In this document: piece after piece, positions 1-8,838 of the stretch
How positions within the stretch are numbered: position 1 is the first letter of the stretch
Layout: each line of letters starts with the position of its first letter
DNA from: an uncultured Spirochaetia bacterium
GTDB lineage: Bacteria; Spirochaetota; Spirochaetia; CAKZLE01
Direction of reading: 5' to 3'
Assembly (NCBI GenBank): GCA_937125225.1
Contig: CAKZLE010000032.1
Location: forward strand, 40,518 to 104,517
Length of the DNA: 64,000 nucleotides
Program-made: the position numbers and the translations under genes
The notes under the pieces: generated by a model
The model's input: only the letters and a program-made list of their open reading frames with translations
Told to the model about the DNA's origin: nothing
Database searches by the model: none

Positions 1-360
1 ACTCTTTCTTGCTATGGGGCAGCTAGGACAATCAGCATATCTTCCAACGGATACTTGCGTCTCGTTGACGGTGATACTCCTGATAAGGCAACATCTTTCC
101 TCCTTTTTCTTGATCAATGAATCAAGGACTTCCAATTCATCTAGTGAGAGATCTCCATAGCTTTCGTGTATATGATTGTGATCGTCAAGGAGGAATATGG
201 CCGAGTTCTTGAACTGCTTTTCTAATACAGCCACAACATGAGAGAGCAGTCCTTCCTTATTATGGTATTCCTCTATACAAGCATTCAGCTCTGAGAATAA
301 AGACAACATCTGAGATAAAGCCAAGTCTTGGCTCATAGGTGGTGTACTAGGTGACTCCAA
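1..360 (-). CDS. Partial signalling protein, GAF-like N-terminal region
   Basis: The gene runs off the left edge, so only about 120 N-terminal residues are visible. I chose a TTG start at 360 because AGGAG lies 7 bases upstream. An ATG eight codons further in (336) is the alternative but has a poorer ribosome site. The visible part is an amphipathic helix followed by an alpha/beta stretch with the pattern SAIFLLDDHNHIHESYG, which resembles the start of a GAF domain. Four cysteines follow (ERCC, then CPSC), with CPSC close to the edge. It sits 33 bases downstream of the HD-GYP gene on the same strand and is probably co-transcribed, which fits a signal-transduction role. The output domain (kinase, GGDEF or other) lies outside the window, so the family is not certain. 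Confidence 0.5.
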   Translation of the reverse strand, partial: MESPSTPPMSQDLALSQMLSLFSELNACIEEYHNKEGLLSHVVAVLEKQFKNSAIFLLDDHNHIHESYGDLSLDELEVLDSLIKKKEERCCLIRSITVNETQVSVGRYADCPSCPIARKS

Positions 361-393
361 TTCACAACTCCTAATATATCCTATTCTTGGGGA

Positions 394-1881
394 TCAACTA
401 AGAATCAGATCCTTCAAGATCGAGACGATCTGTTTATCGATCTTTCCCCTCTGTGCATCATCATCAAGGATCATAAATGCTTTATCTATTGAGAATCCTA
501 ATCGATAGGGTCGATCAGTGGTAAGGGCATCATAGATATCTGCAACGGCTAGGATCCTTGAACCTAACAGGATCTCATCTCCTTTGAGTCCATCAGGATA
601 ACCCGAACCATCGAGCTTCTCATGATGGTGACGGATCGCATCAAGAGAGATCCCAAGATTGTCTTTGAGGGGTACACAGATCTGATAACCAAGAAGTGGG
701 TGTTTCTGGATCTCAAGGAATTCCTCATCAGTAAGAGCTCCCGGTTTGTTCAAGATCGATTTATGGATACCGATCTTACCGATATCATGTAACTGACCTG
801 CCGTGACTAGTTTATCGAGCATATCATTATCAAGCCCTAGAGCGAATCCTATCTGGCGAGAGAGTTGAGAGACTCTGATGGAATGACCTTGAGTATAGGA
901 ATCCTTGACCTCTACGATATTAGTAAGAGAGAAGAGGACATTCTCAAAGTCTGTGAGTTTTTTATTCAACTCATGCATATGCAGAAGTGATTTGGTACGG
1001 GCAAGTAACTCTGCCTGTTGAAAGGGTTTTGTGACGAACCCATCTGCACCAGCATCGATTCCGGTGAGTTTCACCTCAGGTGCCTCTAACGTAGTCATGA
1101 GGACCACTGGGATCAATCGAGTAGCAGAGAACTTCTTGATTCTCCTGCATAGTTGGAACCCATTCATCTTTGGCATCATGATATCTGAGATGATCAGATC
1201 GATTGGATGGCTCTTTACGAACTCGATAGCCTCTTCACCATTACTGGCAAAATAGATGTGATATCCATAATTCCTGAGCTGGAATTCTATGATCTTTCCA
1301 TTGAGTTTATCATCATCGACCACAAGGACCGAATACTGAGAAGGGTCCTTAGGAGCTTCAGGAGAATCCAATGAGATGATCCTAGATCTCCCGTCTTGTT
1401 TAGCAAGGTCTAGGGATTCTTTGGCACTGTCATATAGATCTTTGAAAGTCGTACCCTTTGTTGGGAATGAGGCTAGGCCAATAGAGATAGTTATCTCATT
1501 CTCGAGTGACTCTTCGATATGTGATTTTATCCGTTCAGCAACGAGAATCGCATCATCACCAATGCTACCATCAAGTTGGATCGCGAACTGGTCTCTCCAG
1601 AGCCTAGCTGCGATATCACTTTTTCTTATACTCTCAATAATATGATCACCGGTCTTCTTGAGCAGGTGATCCCCCTGCAAAGTCCCATATTTACTGTTAT
1701 AATGAGAGAAGTTAGTGATATCGATAAGTGCTAATGTGAAACGTTTAGAACTTCGTAAGGACTGTGTACAGATGATATCGATCAGGTGCCTGAAAGAGCC
1801 ATAATTATGTAGACCTGTCAAATCATCGAGGAAAGATTTCTCTACAACCTGTTCATATTCTGTGAGTATCTTATCAATCAT
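394..1881 (-). CDS. Degenerate GGDEF - receiver - HD-GYP c-di-GMP phosphodiesterase
   Basis: A 495-residue cytoplasmic protein with three domains. Residues about 15-170 are a GGDEF fold (DDLTGLHNYG at 19-28) whose signature has decayed to WRDQF (95-99), so cyclase activity is unlikely. Residues about 183-300 are a response-regulator receiver with acidic pocket VVDDD, phospho-acceptor Asp233 in SDIMMP and the conserved TKPF. Residues about 315-490 are an HD-GYP domain with HDIGKIGI (HD at 365-366), HHHEKLDGSGYPDGL (GYP at 427-429) and ADIYDALTTDRPYR, all catalytic residues present. The family hydrolyses c-di-GMP to pGpG or GMP. Phosphorylation of Asp233 would control it. The start ATG has GAAGGA 6 bases upstream. 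No transmembrane segment is visible. It is divergent from the hybrid kinase at 2162, a candidate phosphodonor (inference). Confidence 0.93.
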   Translation of the reverse strand: MIDKILTEYEQVVEKSFLDDLTGLHNYGSFRHLIDIICTQSLRSSKRFTLALIDITNFSHYNSKYGTLQGDHLLKKTGDHIIESIRKSDIAARLWRDQFAIQLDGSIGDDAILVAERIKSHIEESLENEITISIGLASFPTKGTTFKDLYDSAKESLDLAKQDGRSRIISLDSPEAPKDPSQYSVLVVDDDKLNGKIIEFQLRNYGYHIYFASNGEEAIEFVKSHPIDLIISDIMMPKMNGFQLCRRIKKFSATRLIPVVLMTTLEAPEVKLTGIDAGADGFVTKPFQQAELLARTKSLLHMHELNKKLTDFENVLFSLTNIVEVKDSYTQGHSIRVSQLSRQIGFALGLDNDMLDKLVTAGQLHDIGKIGIHKSILNKPGALTDEEFLEIQKHPLLGYQICVPLKDNLGISLDAIRHHHEKLDGSGYPDGLKGDEILLGSRILAVADIYDALTTDRPYRLGFSIDKAFMILDDDAQRGKIDKQIVSILKDLILS

Positions 1882-1989
1882 GTCAATTCCTTCAGTAAGA
1901 TATCTAGCCTAAAGTATATCATGATTCTCTTCGACAAAGAACAAAGATTGAAAAGATAAGGTATATACTGTCCCTTTTTGGCTCCTCCA

Positions 1990-2084
1990 AGGGGTATCAC
2001 CCCTCCAGATGGCCCTCGATCGTATGAAGTTACAACTCATTTTTCTGAGCTTCAGGTATTTCTTGATGGCAATATGGCATCAAG
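1990..2084 (+). promoter_or_regulatory. Structured intergenic region upstream of the hybrid kinase
   Basis: The 280-base divergent gap 1882-2161 holds no convincing ORF. Two simple inverted repeats stand out: AGGGGT/ACCCCT (1990-2004, 3-base loop) and CTTGATG/CATCAAG (2062-2084, 9-base loop). Neither is followed by a T-run, so they do not look like terminators. They could be leader structure or operators. I see no match to a c-di-GMP (GEMM) riboswitch core and no strong sigma-70 promoter. Confidence 0.25.
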
Positions 2085-2161
2085 GATGGTAGAATCTCTA
2101 GAAGGGTTTTGAAAAATTCTCTTCAAAAGTCAAATTGATCATTTTTGATGAAGGATATGAG

Positions 2162-5100
2162 ATGGGAGAAAAAACAGACCTGCGAATTCGAATTCGGAAG
2201 GTCATAGTCATCACCGTGGTAGCAGTATGCTTTAGTTTAGGGCTGCTCACTGCATTCATCTATCAGGGGAGTTCTCTTGAGGGATCAGCAGCAAACCATG
2301 CTATTCGAACAAAGACTCTTGCCCCAGAGACGATATCTATCGGTGTTCTGGCAAAGCAGGGTGTTGAAAAATGTTTAGCCCAGTGGGGACCTACAGCAGA
2401 TTATCTTGATGGGGTGGTTCCTGATCACACTTTTAAGATTGTTCCTTTGAGTTTTGAAGAGGTCTATGGGGCGGTAGAGAAGGAAGAGGTTGATTTCATC
2501 CTCGTGAACTCTTCTATGTATGTCGAGTTAGAGATTCTCTATGGAGCGACTCGAATAGCCACTTTGAAGAACATGAGATTAGGGGCTGACTATATCAGAT
2601 TCGGTGGAGTCCTCTTTACCCATAGGGACCGTGATGATATACATGGTTTGCAGGATCTTAAGGATATGACATTCGGTGCAGTAGCACCGAACTCCTTTGG
2701 GGGTTGGCAGATGGCCTGGAAGGAGCTGTTGATAAACGGGATCGATCCCTATAAAGACATTTCATCCCTCGAATTCCTTGGAACTCATGACGCGGTAGTC
2801 TATGGGGTCCTAGAAGGTCAGATCGATGCGGGAACTGTTCGTTCGGATACGCTAGAGAGGATGGCTCAGGGGGGAGAGATCGATCTGAATGATTTCAAGA
2901 TCCTACAACCGTGTGATGGGACCTGTGGCTTCCCCTTCATCCATTCAACGGAACTCTATCCTGAATGGCCTATGGCAAAGACTGATCATATCTCAAATGA
3001 TCTCGCCGATAAGGTCACTGTTGCACTCATGCAGATGACAGCAGAAGATACTGCAGCGCTATCAGGTAAAGTCGCAGGCTGGACGGTCCCTCAGAATTAT
3101 CAGACCGTTCATGATACCCTGAGATTCTTGCAGCTATCTCCCTATGAAGATTATGGGAAGATAACTCTACAGGAACTGGTGATCCAATATAGATACTTCA
3201 TCATCATATTCTTTCTGTTATTACTGGCTATCACTATCCTTTCGAATAGAGGATTCAATCTGAGAGATAAAGTCACCATAGCTCTAGAGTACTCCAAGGA
3301 GATGGAGAAGAAAGCTGATCAGGCGAATGAGGCCAAGAGCCAGTTCCTAGCCAATATGAGTCATGAGATAAGAACTCCCATGAATGCGGTCATAGGGTTA
3401 TCTGAATTGATGAAGAAGACCGATATGAGTGATAAACAACAAGATTATACAGATAAGATCCATCTGTCTGCCAAGAACTTATTGGGTATCATCAACTCTA
3501 TCCTAGATTATTCGAAGATCGAAGCTGGGGGGATGACTATCGAGGAATCTCCCTTCGATCTTGATATGGTCTTAACGAGTATTTCGAATCTTTTGACGAT
3601 AAAGGCTGAAGAGAAGGGGCTAGAGCTCCTATTTGATATTGCTCCAGATATTCCATACCATCTGATCGGAGATTCCCTCAGATTCTCTCAGATATTGATC
3701 AACCTGACGAACAATGCCCTGAAGTTTACCCCTAGTGGTCATATAATCATCCGTATGTCGCTCAATAACGAGTTGTTAGCTAAACGGGAAACACTTCCTG
3801 TCTGGGAAAATCCTGTTATGATCGATATCAAAGTCATAGATACTGGGATAGGTATGACAGAAGAGCAGATAGAGAATCTGTTCAAACCGTTCAGCCAGGC
3901 TGATTCTTCAGTGAGTCGTCAATATGGGGGGACAGGACTTGGACTTACGATCGCAAAGCAACTGACCGAACTCATGCATGGAAGTATGCAATTAGAGAGT
4001 GAACCAGGGGTTGGTACTACGTTCTCTTTCAGTGTCATGTTCAAAGAACAACAATCGGTGGCAAAGCAGTTCATCAGTCCTAAAGAACTCAATGGCCTAG
4101 AGATCCTCGTCGTAGATGATAATGCTATCGCTCGTGATATCATCCTAGATATCATCACCTCTTTCGGCTTCTCGGTGACTGCTGCTAATTCAGGGAGAGA
4201 GGCGATCGAACTGATCGCGCAGAAACGTTGCCATCCGGCCTTGATCATCATGGACTATCAGATGCCTGGAATGACAGGTCTCGAGGCTGTGAGAATACTT
4301 CGGGATACCCAATCTCAGACTATCCCTCCATCTATTCTCATGCTATCTGCCTACGGGAAGGATGAGGTGAAACGAGATGCAAAAGATCTTGGAATCTCAA
4401 GGTTCCTTGATAAACCGGTGAATCCCTCCTACCTGTTCGATGCTATCATGCAGATCTTCGGTGTTGAGGGGCAGACCACACTACTAGAGGAGGGTTCTCA
4501 AGAGGGACTCTCACATGATCTCGATGCGATCCGTGGGGCAAGGATCCTATTAGCTGAAGATAATGATATTAACCAGCAGGTTGCCGTAGAACTTCTTGAG
4601 AGTGAGAGCTTCTCGGTCACGGTTGCTGGAAACGGGGCTGAAGCAGTAGAGCTCCTACAGAAGAGCCGGCTTTCTCCTTTTGATGCAGTACTCATGGATA
4701 TTCAGATGCCAATCATGGATGGAAGGACTGCTACCAAGATCATCAGAGAATCTTCTGAGTTCTTCTCGGATATTCCGATCATCGCTATGACAGCACATGC
4801 ACTGAGTGAAGAGCGTGAGAAGAATATCTCATTTGGGATGAACGATCATGTCACTAAACCTATTGATACGAAGTTATTGTTTTCAGCACTCACAAAATGG
4901 ATAGCTCCCAAAGAGACACCCCTAGTCCATTCACCGACTAAAAGAGAGCCTCAAGAGATCGAGCTCCCTGAATCCTTCGAGGGGTTCTCCATAGAGGAGG
5001 GGCTTACACGAGTGGCAGGGAATAGGGTCCTTCTCAGTGATCTTATAAACTCATTCTGTACTAAATATCAGCAATCGGGTATTGAGATCAAGGACGATAT

Positions 5101-5560
5101 CGAAAAGGGAGATCTTCAAGAGGCCTTGCGCTCTGTACATACTTTGAAGAGCGTCAGTGGGAATATTGGTATGAGAGAGATATCTGAGATCTCTGCACAG
5201 ATCGAAATGGGGTTGAAACAAGGTGAATCAGTCTCATTACTCGTAGATACGTTGATACAGGAGGTAGCTCTTGTCATCCATACTCTTGAGGGGTATAGGA
5301 ATAGAATAGAAGCGCAGGATAAGAAGAGAATAAGAGAGGTTGATAAGGTCAGATTCCTGGAGCTATCCGAAGGTTTTCGAGAGTTACTCATCGAGAATGA
5401 TACTTCGGCTTTAGACCTTCTTGAACCCATGAAAGATTGTATACCAAAGATTTATGATACTATGCTTGAGGAGATCGAATACCTAGTGAAGGACTTCTCG
5501 TTTGAAGAGGCACAACAACATATCGAATCACTACTGACTTTGATCAAAGGAGACAAATAG
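2162..5560 (+). CDS. Hybrid sensor histidine kinase with PhnD-type periplasmic sensor, two receivers and HPt
   Basis: A 1132-residue phosphorelay protein resembling TorS/BvgS-type unorthodox kinases. The order is TM1 (about 12-33), a periplasmic phosphonate/PhnD-like binding domain (about 45-335), TM2 (about 343-365), HisKA with H401 in MSHEIRTPMN, HATPase_c (NLTNNALKFTP, DTGIGM, GGTGLGL), receiver 1 (Asp698 in MDYQMP), receiver 2 (Asp846 in MDIQMP) and an HPt domain (H993 in VHTLKS). All phosphorelay residues are present. Translation most likely starts at ATG 2162 with AAGGA 6 bases upstream; a TTG nine codons earlier lacks a ribosome site. PhnD-type sensors bind small oxyanions or organics, but the ligand cannot be read from sequence. 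The REC-GGDEF gene begins one base after its stop, so this kinase probably controls c-di-GMP synthesis (inference). Confidence 0.93.
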   Translation: MGEKTDLRIRIRKVIVITVVAVCFSLGLLTAFIYQGSSLEGSAANHAIRTKTLAPETISIGVLAKQGVEKCLAQWGPTADYLDGVVPDHTFKIVPLSFEEVYGAVEKEEVDFILVNSSMYVELEILYGATRIATLKNMRLGADYIRFGGVLFTHRDRDDIHGLQDLKDMTFGAVAPNSFGGWQMAWKELLINGIDPYKDISSLEFLGTHDAVVYGVLEGQIDAGTVRSDTLERMAQGGEIDLNDFKILQPCDGTCGFPFIHSTELYPEWPMAKTDHISNDLADKVTVALMQMTAEDTAALSGKVAGWTVPQNYQTVHDTLRFLQLSPYEDYGKITLQELVIQYRYFIIIFFLLLLAITILSNRGFNLRDKVTIALEYSKEMEKKADQANEAKSQFLANMSHEIRTPMNAVIGLSELMKKTDMSDKQQDYTDKIHLSAKNLLGIINSILDYSKIEAGGMTIEESPFDLDMVLTSISNLLTIKAEEKGLELLFDIAPDIPYHLIGDSLRFSQILINLTNNALKFTPSGHIIIRMSLNNELLAKRETLPVWENPVMIDIKVIDTGIGMTEEQIENLFKPFSQADSSVSRQYGGTGLGLTIAKQLTELMHGSMQLESEPGVGTTFSFSVMFKEQQSVAKQFISPKELNGLEILVVDDNAIARDIILDIITSFGFSVTAANSGREAIELIAQKRCHPALIIMDYQMPGMTGLEAVRILRDTQSQTIPPSILMLSAYGKDEVKRDAKDLGISRFLDKPVNPSYLFDAIMQIFGVEGQTTLLEEGSQEGLSHDLDAIRGARILLAEDNDINQQVAVELLESESFSVTVAGNGAEAVELLQKSRLSPFDAVLMDIQMPIMDGRTATKIIRESSEFFSDIPIIAMTAHALSEEREKNISFGMNDHVTKPIDTKLLFSALTKWIAPKETPLVHSPTKREPQEIELPESFEGFSIEEGLTRVAGNRVLLSDLINSFCTKYQQSGIEIKDDIEKGDLQEALRSVHTLKSVSGNIGMREISEISAQIEMGLKQGESVSLLVDTLIQEVALVIHTLEGYRNRIEAQDKKRIREVDKVRFLELSEGFRELLIENDTSALDLLEPMKDCIPKIYDTMLEEIEYLVKDFSFEEAQQHIESLLTLIKGDK

Positions 5561-5561
5561 C

Positions 5562-6533
5562 ATGAATGAGAAAAAAGAGATACTTATTATTGATGATACA
5601 GCCGAGGTCATCAGATCCTTGATATCCCTATTAGGAGAGTATCGGACATTCTTTGCAAAGTCTGGTGAACGTGGGATCGAGATGGCTATCGAGAAACAGC
5701 CTGATCTGATCCTTCTAGATATCATGATGGGTGGTATTGATGGTTATGAGGCTTGTAGACGTCTACAGATGAATAGCAAGACTAAAGATATCCCTATCAT
5801 CTTCATCACCGCAGTCTCTGAGGCTATGGATGAGGCGAAAGGCTTCGAAGTGGGAGGGGTCGACTATATCACTAAACCGTTCGTTCCTCTAGTCGTACAG
5901 GCTCGTATCAGAAATCAATTGAGATTGTCAGAGTCTCTCCGCGAGTTAAGAAGACTCTATAAACTAGCTCTTGATGCTAATCCTATTACCGGGCTACCGG
6001 GAAATAACAGCATCAAGAAATTCATCGAGTCTTCCTTAGTCGAGAAGATCCCCTATATGATCATCTATGGTGATCTTGATAATTTCAAAGCCTTCAATGA
6101 TGTCTATGGCTTTGCCCATGGGGATGAGGTGATTCTCTATACTGCTCAATTGTTAGAGAAGGTAGCTCGATCCTATTGTGATACCTGCTCTTTTGTCGGC
6201 CACATCGGTGGAGATGACTTTGTGATCGCGATCCCCTCTGAATTCGGTAAAGCTTTCCTAGAAGATTTCATCACTCAATTCGATGAGGGGATTGAGGCTT
6301 TCTACTCTCGAGAGGATCTGAAAAGAGGGACTATCAAGACTGAAGACAGGAAAGGGGTCACACAGGAGTATCCGGTGATCTCTATCAGCCTATCGGGAGT
6401 CGACCTGACCATTCGGACTTTTTCGAGTTATCTAGCGATCATTGATGTATGTGCTGACCTGAAACACCAAGTCAAGAGTATGCCAGGCAGTGCGTATCTC
6501 ATAGATCGTAGGCGTGATGAACAAGAAGAGTAA
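5562..6533 (+). CDS. Response regulator with GGDEF output (diguanylate cyclase)
   Basis: A 323-residue protein with an N-terminal receiver (about 5-120; IIDD pocket, Asp53 in LLDIMMGG, TKPF at about 104-107) and a C-terminal GGDEF domain (about 140-315) bearing GGDDF at 216-220, an active-type variant, plus the substrate-binding DLDNFKAFND. The family makes c-di-GMP from two GTP. No RxxD inhibitory site is seen five residues before GGDDF, so product inhibition through an I-site is unlikely. The start ATG sits one base after the kinase stop with AAAGGAG upstream, indicating a kinase-regulator operon. It is the natural acceptor for the upstream HPt domain. Confidence 0.93.
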   Translation: MNEKKEILIIDDTAEVIRSLISLLGEYRTFFAKSGERGIEMAIEKQPDLILLDIMMGGIDGYEACRRLQMNSKTKDIPIIFITAVSEAMDEAKGFEVGGVDYITKPFVPLVVQARIRNQLRLSESLRELRRLYKLALDANPITGLPGNNSIKKFIESSLVEKIPYMIIYGDLDNFKAFNDVYGFAHGDEVILYTAQLLEKVARSYCDTCSFVGHIGGDDFVIAIPSEFGKAFLEDFITQFDEGIEAFYSREDLKRGTIKTEDRKGVTQEYPVISISLSGVDLTIRTFSSYLAIIDVCADLKHQVKSMPGSAYLIDRRRDEQEE

Positions 6534-6554
6534 GGGTGGTGAAAAATCAAAGAG

Positions 6555-6583
6555 TTGACTTGTAGTGATTACAGATATATATT
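6555..6583 (+). promoter_or_regulatory. Sigma-70 type promoter for the HD protein
   Basis: TTGACT (6555-6560), a 17-base spacer, then TATATT (6578-6583). Transcription would begin at about 6590-6592, only 1-3 bases before the ATG at 6593. The mRNA would therefore be essentially leaderless. Confidence 0.6.
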
Positions 6584-6592
6584 TAATCCAAT

Positions 6593-7279
6593 ATGTTTTT
6601 ACGAATAGAGAGTCTTAATATCCTGAAGATGGACAAACGTTATATAGGCCGCCTGTTTCTATTAGTATGCTTGATACTTCCCCTAGCTATGGCCGATACG
6701 ATAATCACGACTCATTACATCTCGATCATAGCTATCACTGCGCTTCTTAGCCTCCTTTTTGCAGTACATCTTTTCTATGTCTCTGTAAGAGCTGAATATA
6801 GCCAATATGTATCCTTCAGACCTACGAAAGCTGAATATGTCTCTTTAGTTCATGACATCCTCTATCATGACGAGTTCATGAGATTACAGGAGTACTTTCA
6901 CCATTCAGGGCATATCTACGACCATGTCAAGCGAGTCTCATATATCGCCTACAGTATCACGAAGATCTTGAGTCTCGATTATCTCGCAGCTGCTCGTGGG
7001 GGATTACTCCATGACTTCTTTCTGTACGACTGGAGGGAGAAGAAGAGATCTGACGAATCAAGATCATCACACGGGAGGGAACATCCTCATATTGCACTTG
7101 AGAATGCAGAAAGATACTTCTCAGTCTCTAATCGAGAGGCAGATATCATCGTAAATCATATGTTCCCCAAGACTATTCGCCCTCCCAAGTATATCGAGGG
7201 TGTCGTTGTCTCTTTGAGCGACAAGATAGCTGCAGTATTCGAATACTGTAGAAGACCTTTCATCACTGCTAGCACCTAA
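6593..7279 (+). CDS. Membrane-anchored HD-domain phosphohydrolase
   Basis: A 228-residue protein with two hydrophobic segments near the N-terminus (about 18-36 and 43-63) and a cytoplasmic HD domain. The metal ligands are visible as an ordered His/Asp series: HIYDHVKRVS, LLHDFFLYD (the HD pair), HGREHPHIA, VNHMFP and SLSDKIAA. This matches small HD phosphohydrolases of unknown substrate; it is not HD-GYP because no GYP motif is present. The start is uncertain: ATG 6593 has no Shine-Dalgarno but lies just after a good promoter, while ATG 6629 also lacks one. Its 3' end overlaps the convergent nucleotidase gene by 4 bases. A role in nucleotide or lipid-phosphate signalling is possible but not shown. 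Confidence 0.75.
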   Translation: MFLRIESLNILKMDKRYIGRLFLLVCLILPLAMADTIITTHYISIIAITALLSLLFAVHLFYVSVRAEYSQYVSFRPTKAEYVSLVHDILYHDEFMRLQEYFHHSGHIYDHVKRVSYIAYSITKILSLDYLAAARGGLLHDFFLYDWREKKRSDESRSSHGREHPHIALENAERYFSVSNREADIIVNHMFPKTIRPPKYIEGVVVSLSDKIAAVFEYCRRPFITAST

Positions 7280-8658
7280 TCGTCTATAGCATCAAGAACT
7301 GCCTGTTCATGTGGAAGGATCATCTTCTGTGGTCGGAAGTAGAATCTAGGTGAATACTCATAGAGATCGGAGACCTTGGTCATATAGACACAGGCATATC
7401 TTTCAACCTGTTCAGCATAACGACTCTCCTCAGAACCGGCTCTTAGGATCTCTCCCCAGTAGGGATTGAAGAAACTCGAGTAGAAGTTTATGAGTCCTGA
7501 GATCTCACTGTTGATTTCGTCAATCTGCTTGAATTGTGAATCAAGAGAAACATAGGGATGTCCAGGTGTCTCATACCGCCGTCTATCTGCATTATTGATT
7601 TCCTGTTCGAGGAGCCCCTTCTTCTGCATCAGTTCATCGATCTTCTTCTGCGTCTCATAGGCATCTCGGACACCTCTCATCTCACGGTCAAGGTCTCCGA
7701 GGACAAGGGCCGTTCTCCAGTTGCAGGTCTTCTTGATCGATACGACATCCCCATAGATATGGTCTCCAAGATAGAGGATCTCATTTCCCTGTAGCCCTAG
7801 GCCCTCTTGAAGTTTACTCGAACAACCTCCCTGGTAGATCCCGGGAGTAACCGGCCCCTCCTGGTTCTCCATGAGACCTGTATCAGGGTCGATCTTGAGG
7901 AACCTGTTCGAACGTTCGAAGAATCTCGGTTTGTCGGCATAGGTGATGACAATCTCGAATATCTCCTGCCAACTCTCATGATCTTTCAGAAATGGATTGA
8001 CGGCATAGTCGAGAAGAGCCTTCGTATAGGAGAAGTCTGAGTTCGTGATGATCATCAGACGTTTATGATACCGTTTATAACGTTCTAGGAGCCTTGCCAC
8101 ATAGGGGTCCTTGATAACATAGGTCGAAAAATCTCTTTTAATGATATCTTTCAAGGTGCCATCCTGGTGGATACTGTCCATCGTCTTACTGATCGTTGAG
8201 AGAATCTGTGAAAAATCGGGAAGGGCCTCTCCCTGTCTTTTCAACGAGACGAGTTGAGAGAAGATGACTCCGGTAGAGATGGCGAAAGCGGTATCAAGAC
8301 TAACGAAGTTAGAGTCTCTGATATCGATAGCCATATTCTGATAGATCTCATTCTGTCTTCTGAAGGGCACCTCCTCAAGCCCAAAGTAGGATCGCTTCAC
8401 CTTGTTATATCTACTGAGTTGGAGCATATGGCCATTTCTCAGATCGATGACCAGTCCGACGATCGCTCTGTCGAATTCGAAGACCAGTGAATTCAGGGCC
8501 TTTGGATATCCCTGCTCTTCGATGAGACGTCTCATGACGAGGTCATATACGAGCCCTTCAAAACGTTCGGTATGATAGCCTACAAGGGTATAGTCCATAT
8601 CGAAACCGATCATTCTTATCTTCTTCATATTCAATGTTCTATTCACAAATACCGGCAT
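7276..8658 (-). CDS. HAD-IG family 5'-nucleotidase
   Basis: A 460-residue soluble protein of the HAD-superfamily 5'-nucleotidase (HAD-IG) group, the bacterial relatives of cytosolic purine nucleotidase cN-II. HAD motif I is GFDMDYTLVGY near residue 18, motif II is MIITNSDFSYT, and motif IV is YLGDHIYGDVV. The long insertion between motifs I and II, including SRYNKVKRSYFG, is typical. A charged, probably coiled-coil segment (about 330-390) follows motif IV. Members dephosphorylate purine nucleoside monophosphates; the exact substrate here is unknown. GAGAAGGAG precedes the ATG. It is convergent with, and overlaps by 4 bases, the HD-domain gene. Confidence 0.85.
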   Translation of the reverse strand: MPVFVNRTLNMKKIRMIGFDMDYTLVGYHTERFEGLVYDLVMRRLIEEQGYPKALNSLVFEFDRAIVGLVIDLRNGHMLQLSRYNKVKRSYFGLEEVPFRRQNEIYQNMAIDIRDSNFVSLDTAFAISTGVIFSQLVSLKRQGEALPDFSQILSTISKTMDSIHQDGTLKDIIKRDFSTYVIKDPYVARLLERYKRYHKRLMIITNSDFSYTKALLDYAVNPFLKDHESWQEIFEIVITYADKPRFFERSNRFLKIDPDTGLMENQEGPVTPGIYQGGCSSKLQEGLGLQGNEILYLGDHIYGDVVSIKKTCNWRTALVLGDLDREMRGVRDAYETQKKIDELMQKKGLLEQEINNADRRRYETPGHPYVSLDSQFKQIDEINSEISGLINFYSSFFNPYWGEILRAGSEESRYAEQVERYACVYMTKVSDLYEYSPRFYFRPQKMILPHEQAVLDAIDD

Positions 8659-8774
8659 AGAGTCTCCTTCTCAGTTCTTATTATAGTGTACGGAAACCCT
8701 CAGCATGATACCAGTCTTTTATAGGGAATTAACTGATTATTAATGACTGACAATTTCGATTAAGAAATCTTAAT

Positions 8775-8803
8775 TTGTCTTTGATCTTCACAGCTGTTAT
8801 AAT
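8775..8803 (+). promoter_or_regulatory. Sigma-70 type promoter for the NapH-like gene
   Basis: TTGTCT (8775-8780), a 17-base spacer and a perfect TATAAT (8798-8803). The start site would be about 8810, giving a leader of about 30 bases that carries GAGGGGG before the ATG at 8839. Confidence 0.7.
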
Positions 8804-8838
8804 CAGCATAGTTCAATGATCCATGAGGGGGATAATCC

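Noticed and set aside
1031..1645. Open frames on the plus strand opposite the HD-GYP gene
   Set aside because: They are shadows of the coding strand; their proteins lack domain patterns and ribosome sites.
1968..2010. GGGGT hairpin upstream of the hybrid kinase as a possible c-di-GMP riboswitch
   Set aside because: None of the conserved GEMM core elements could be found around it; only a simple short hairpin is present.
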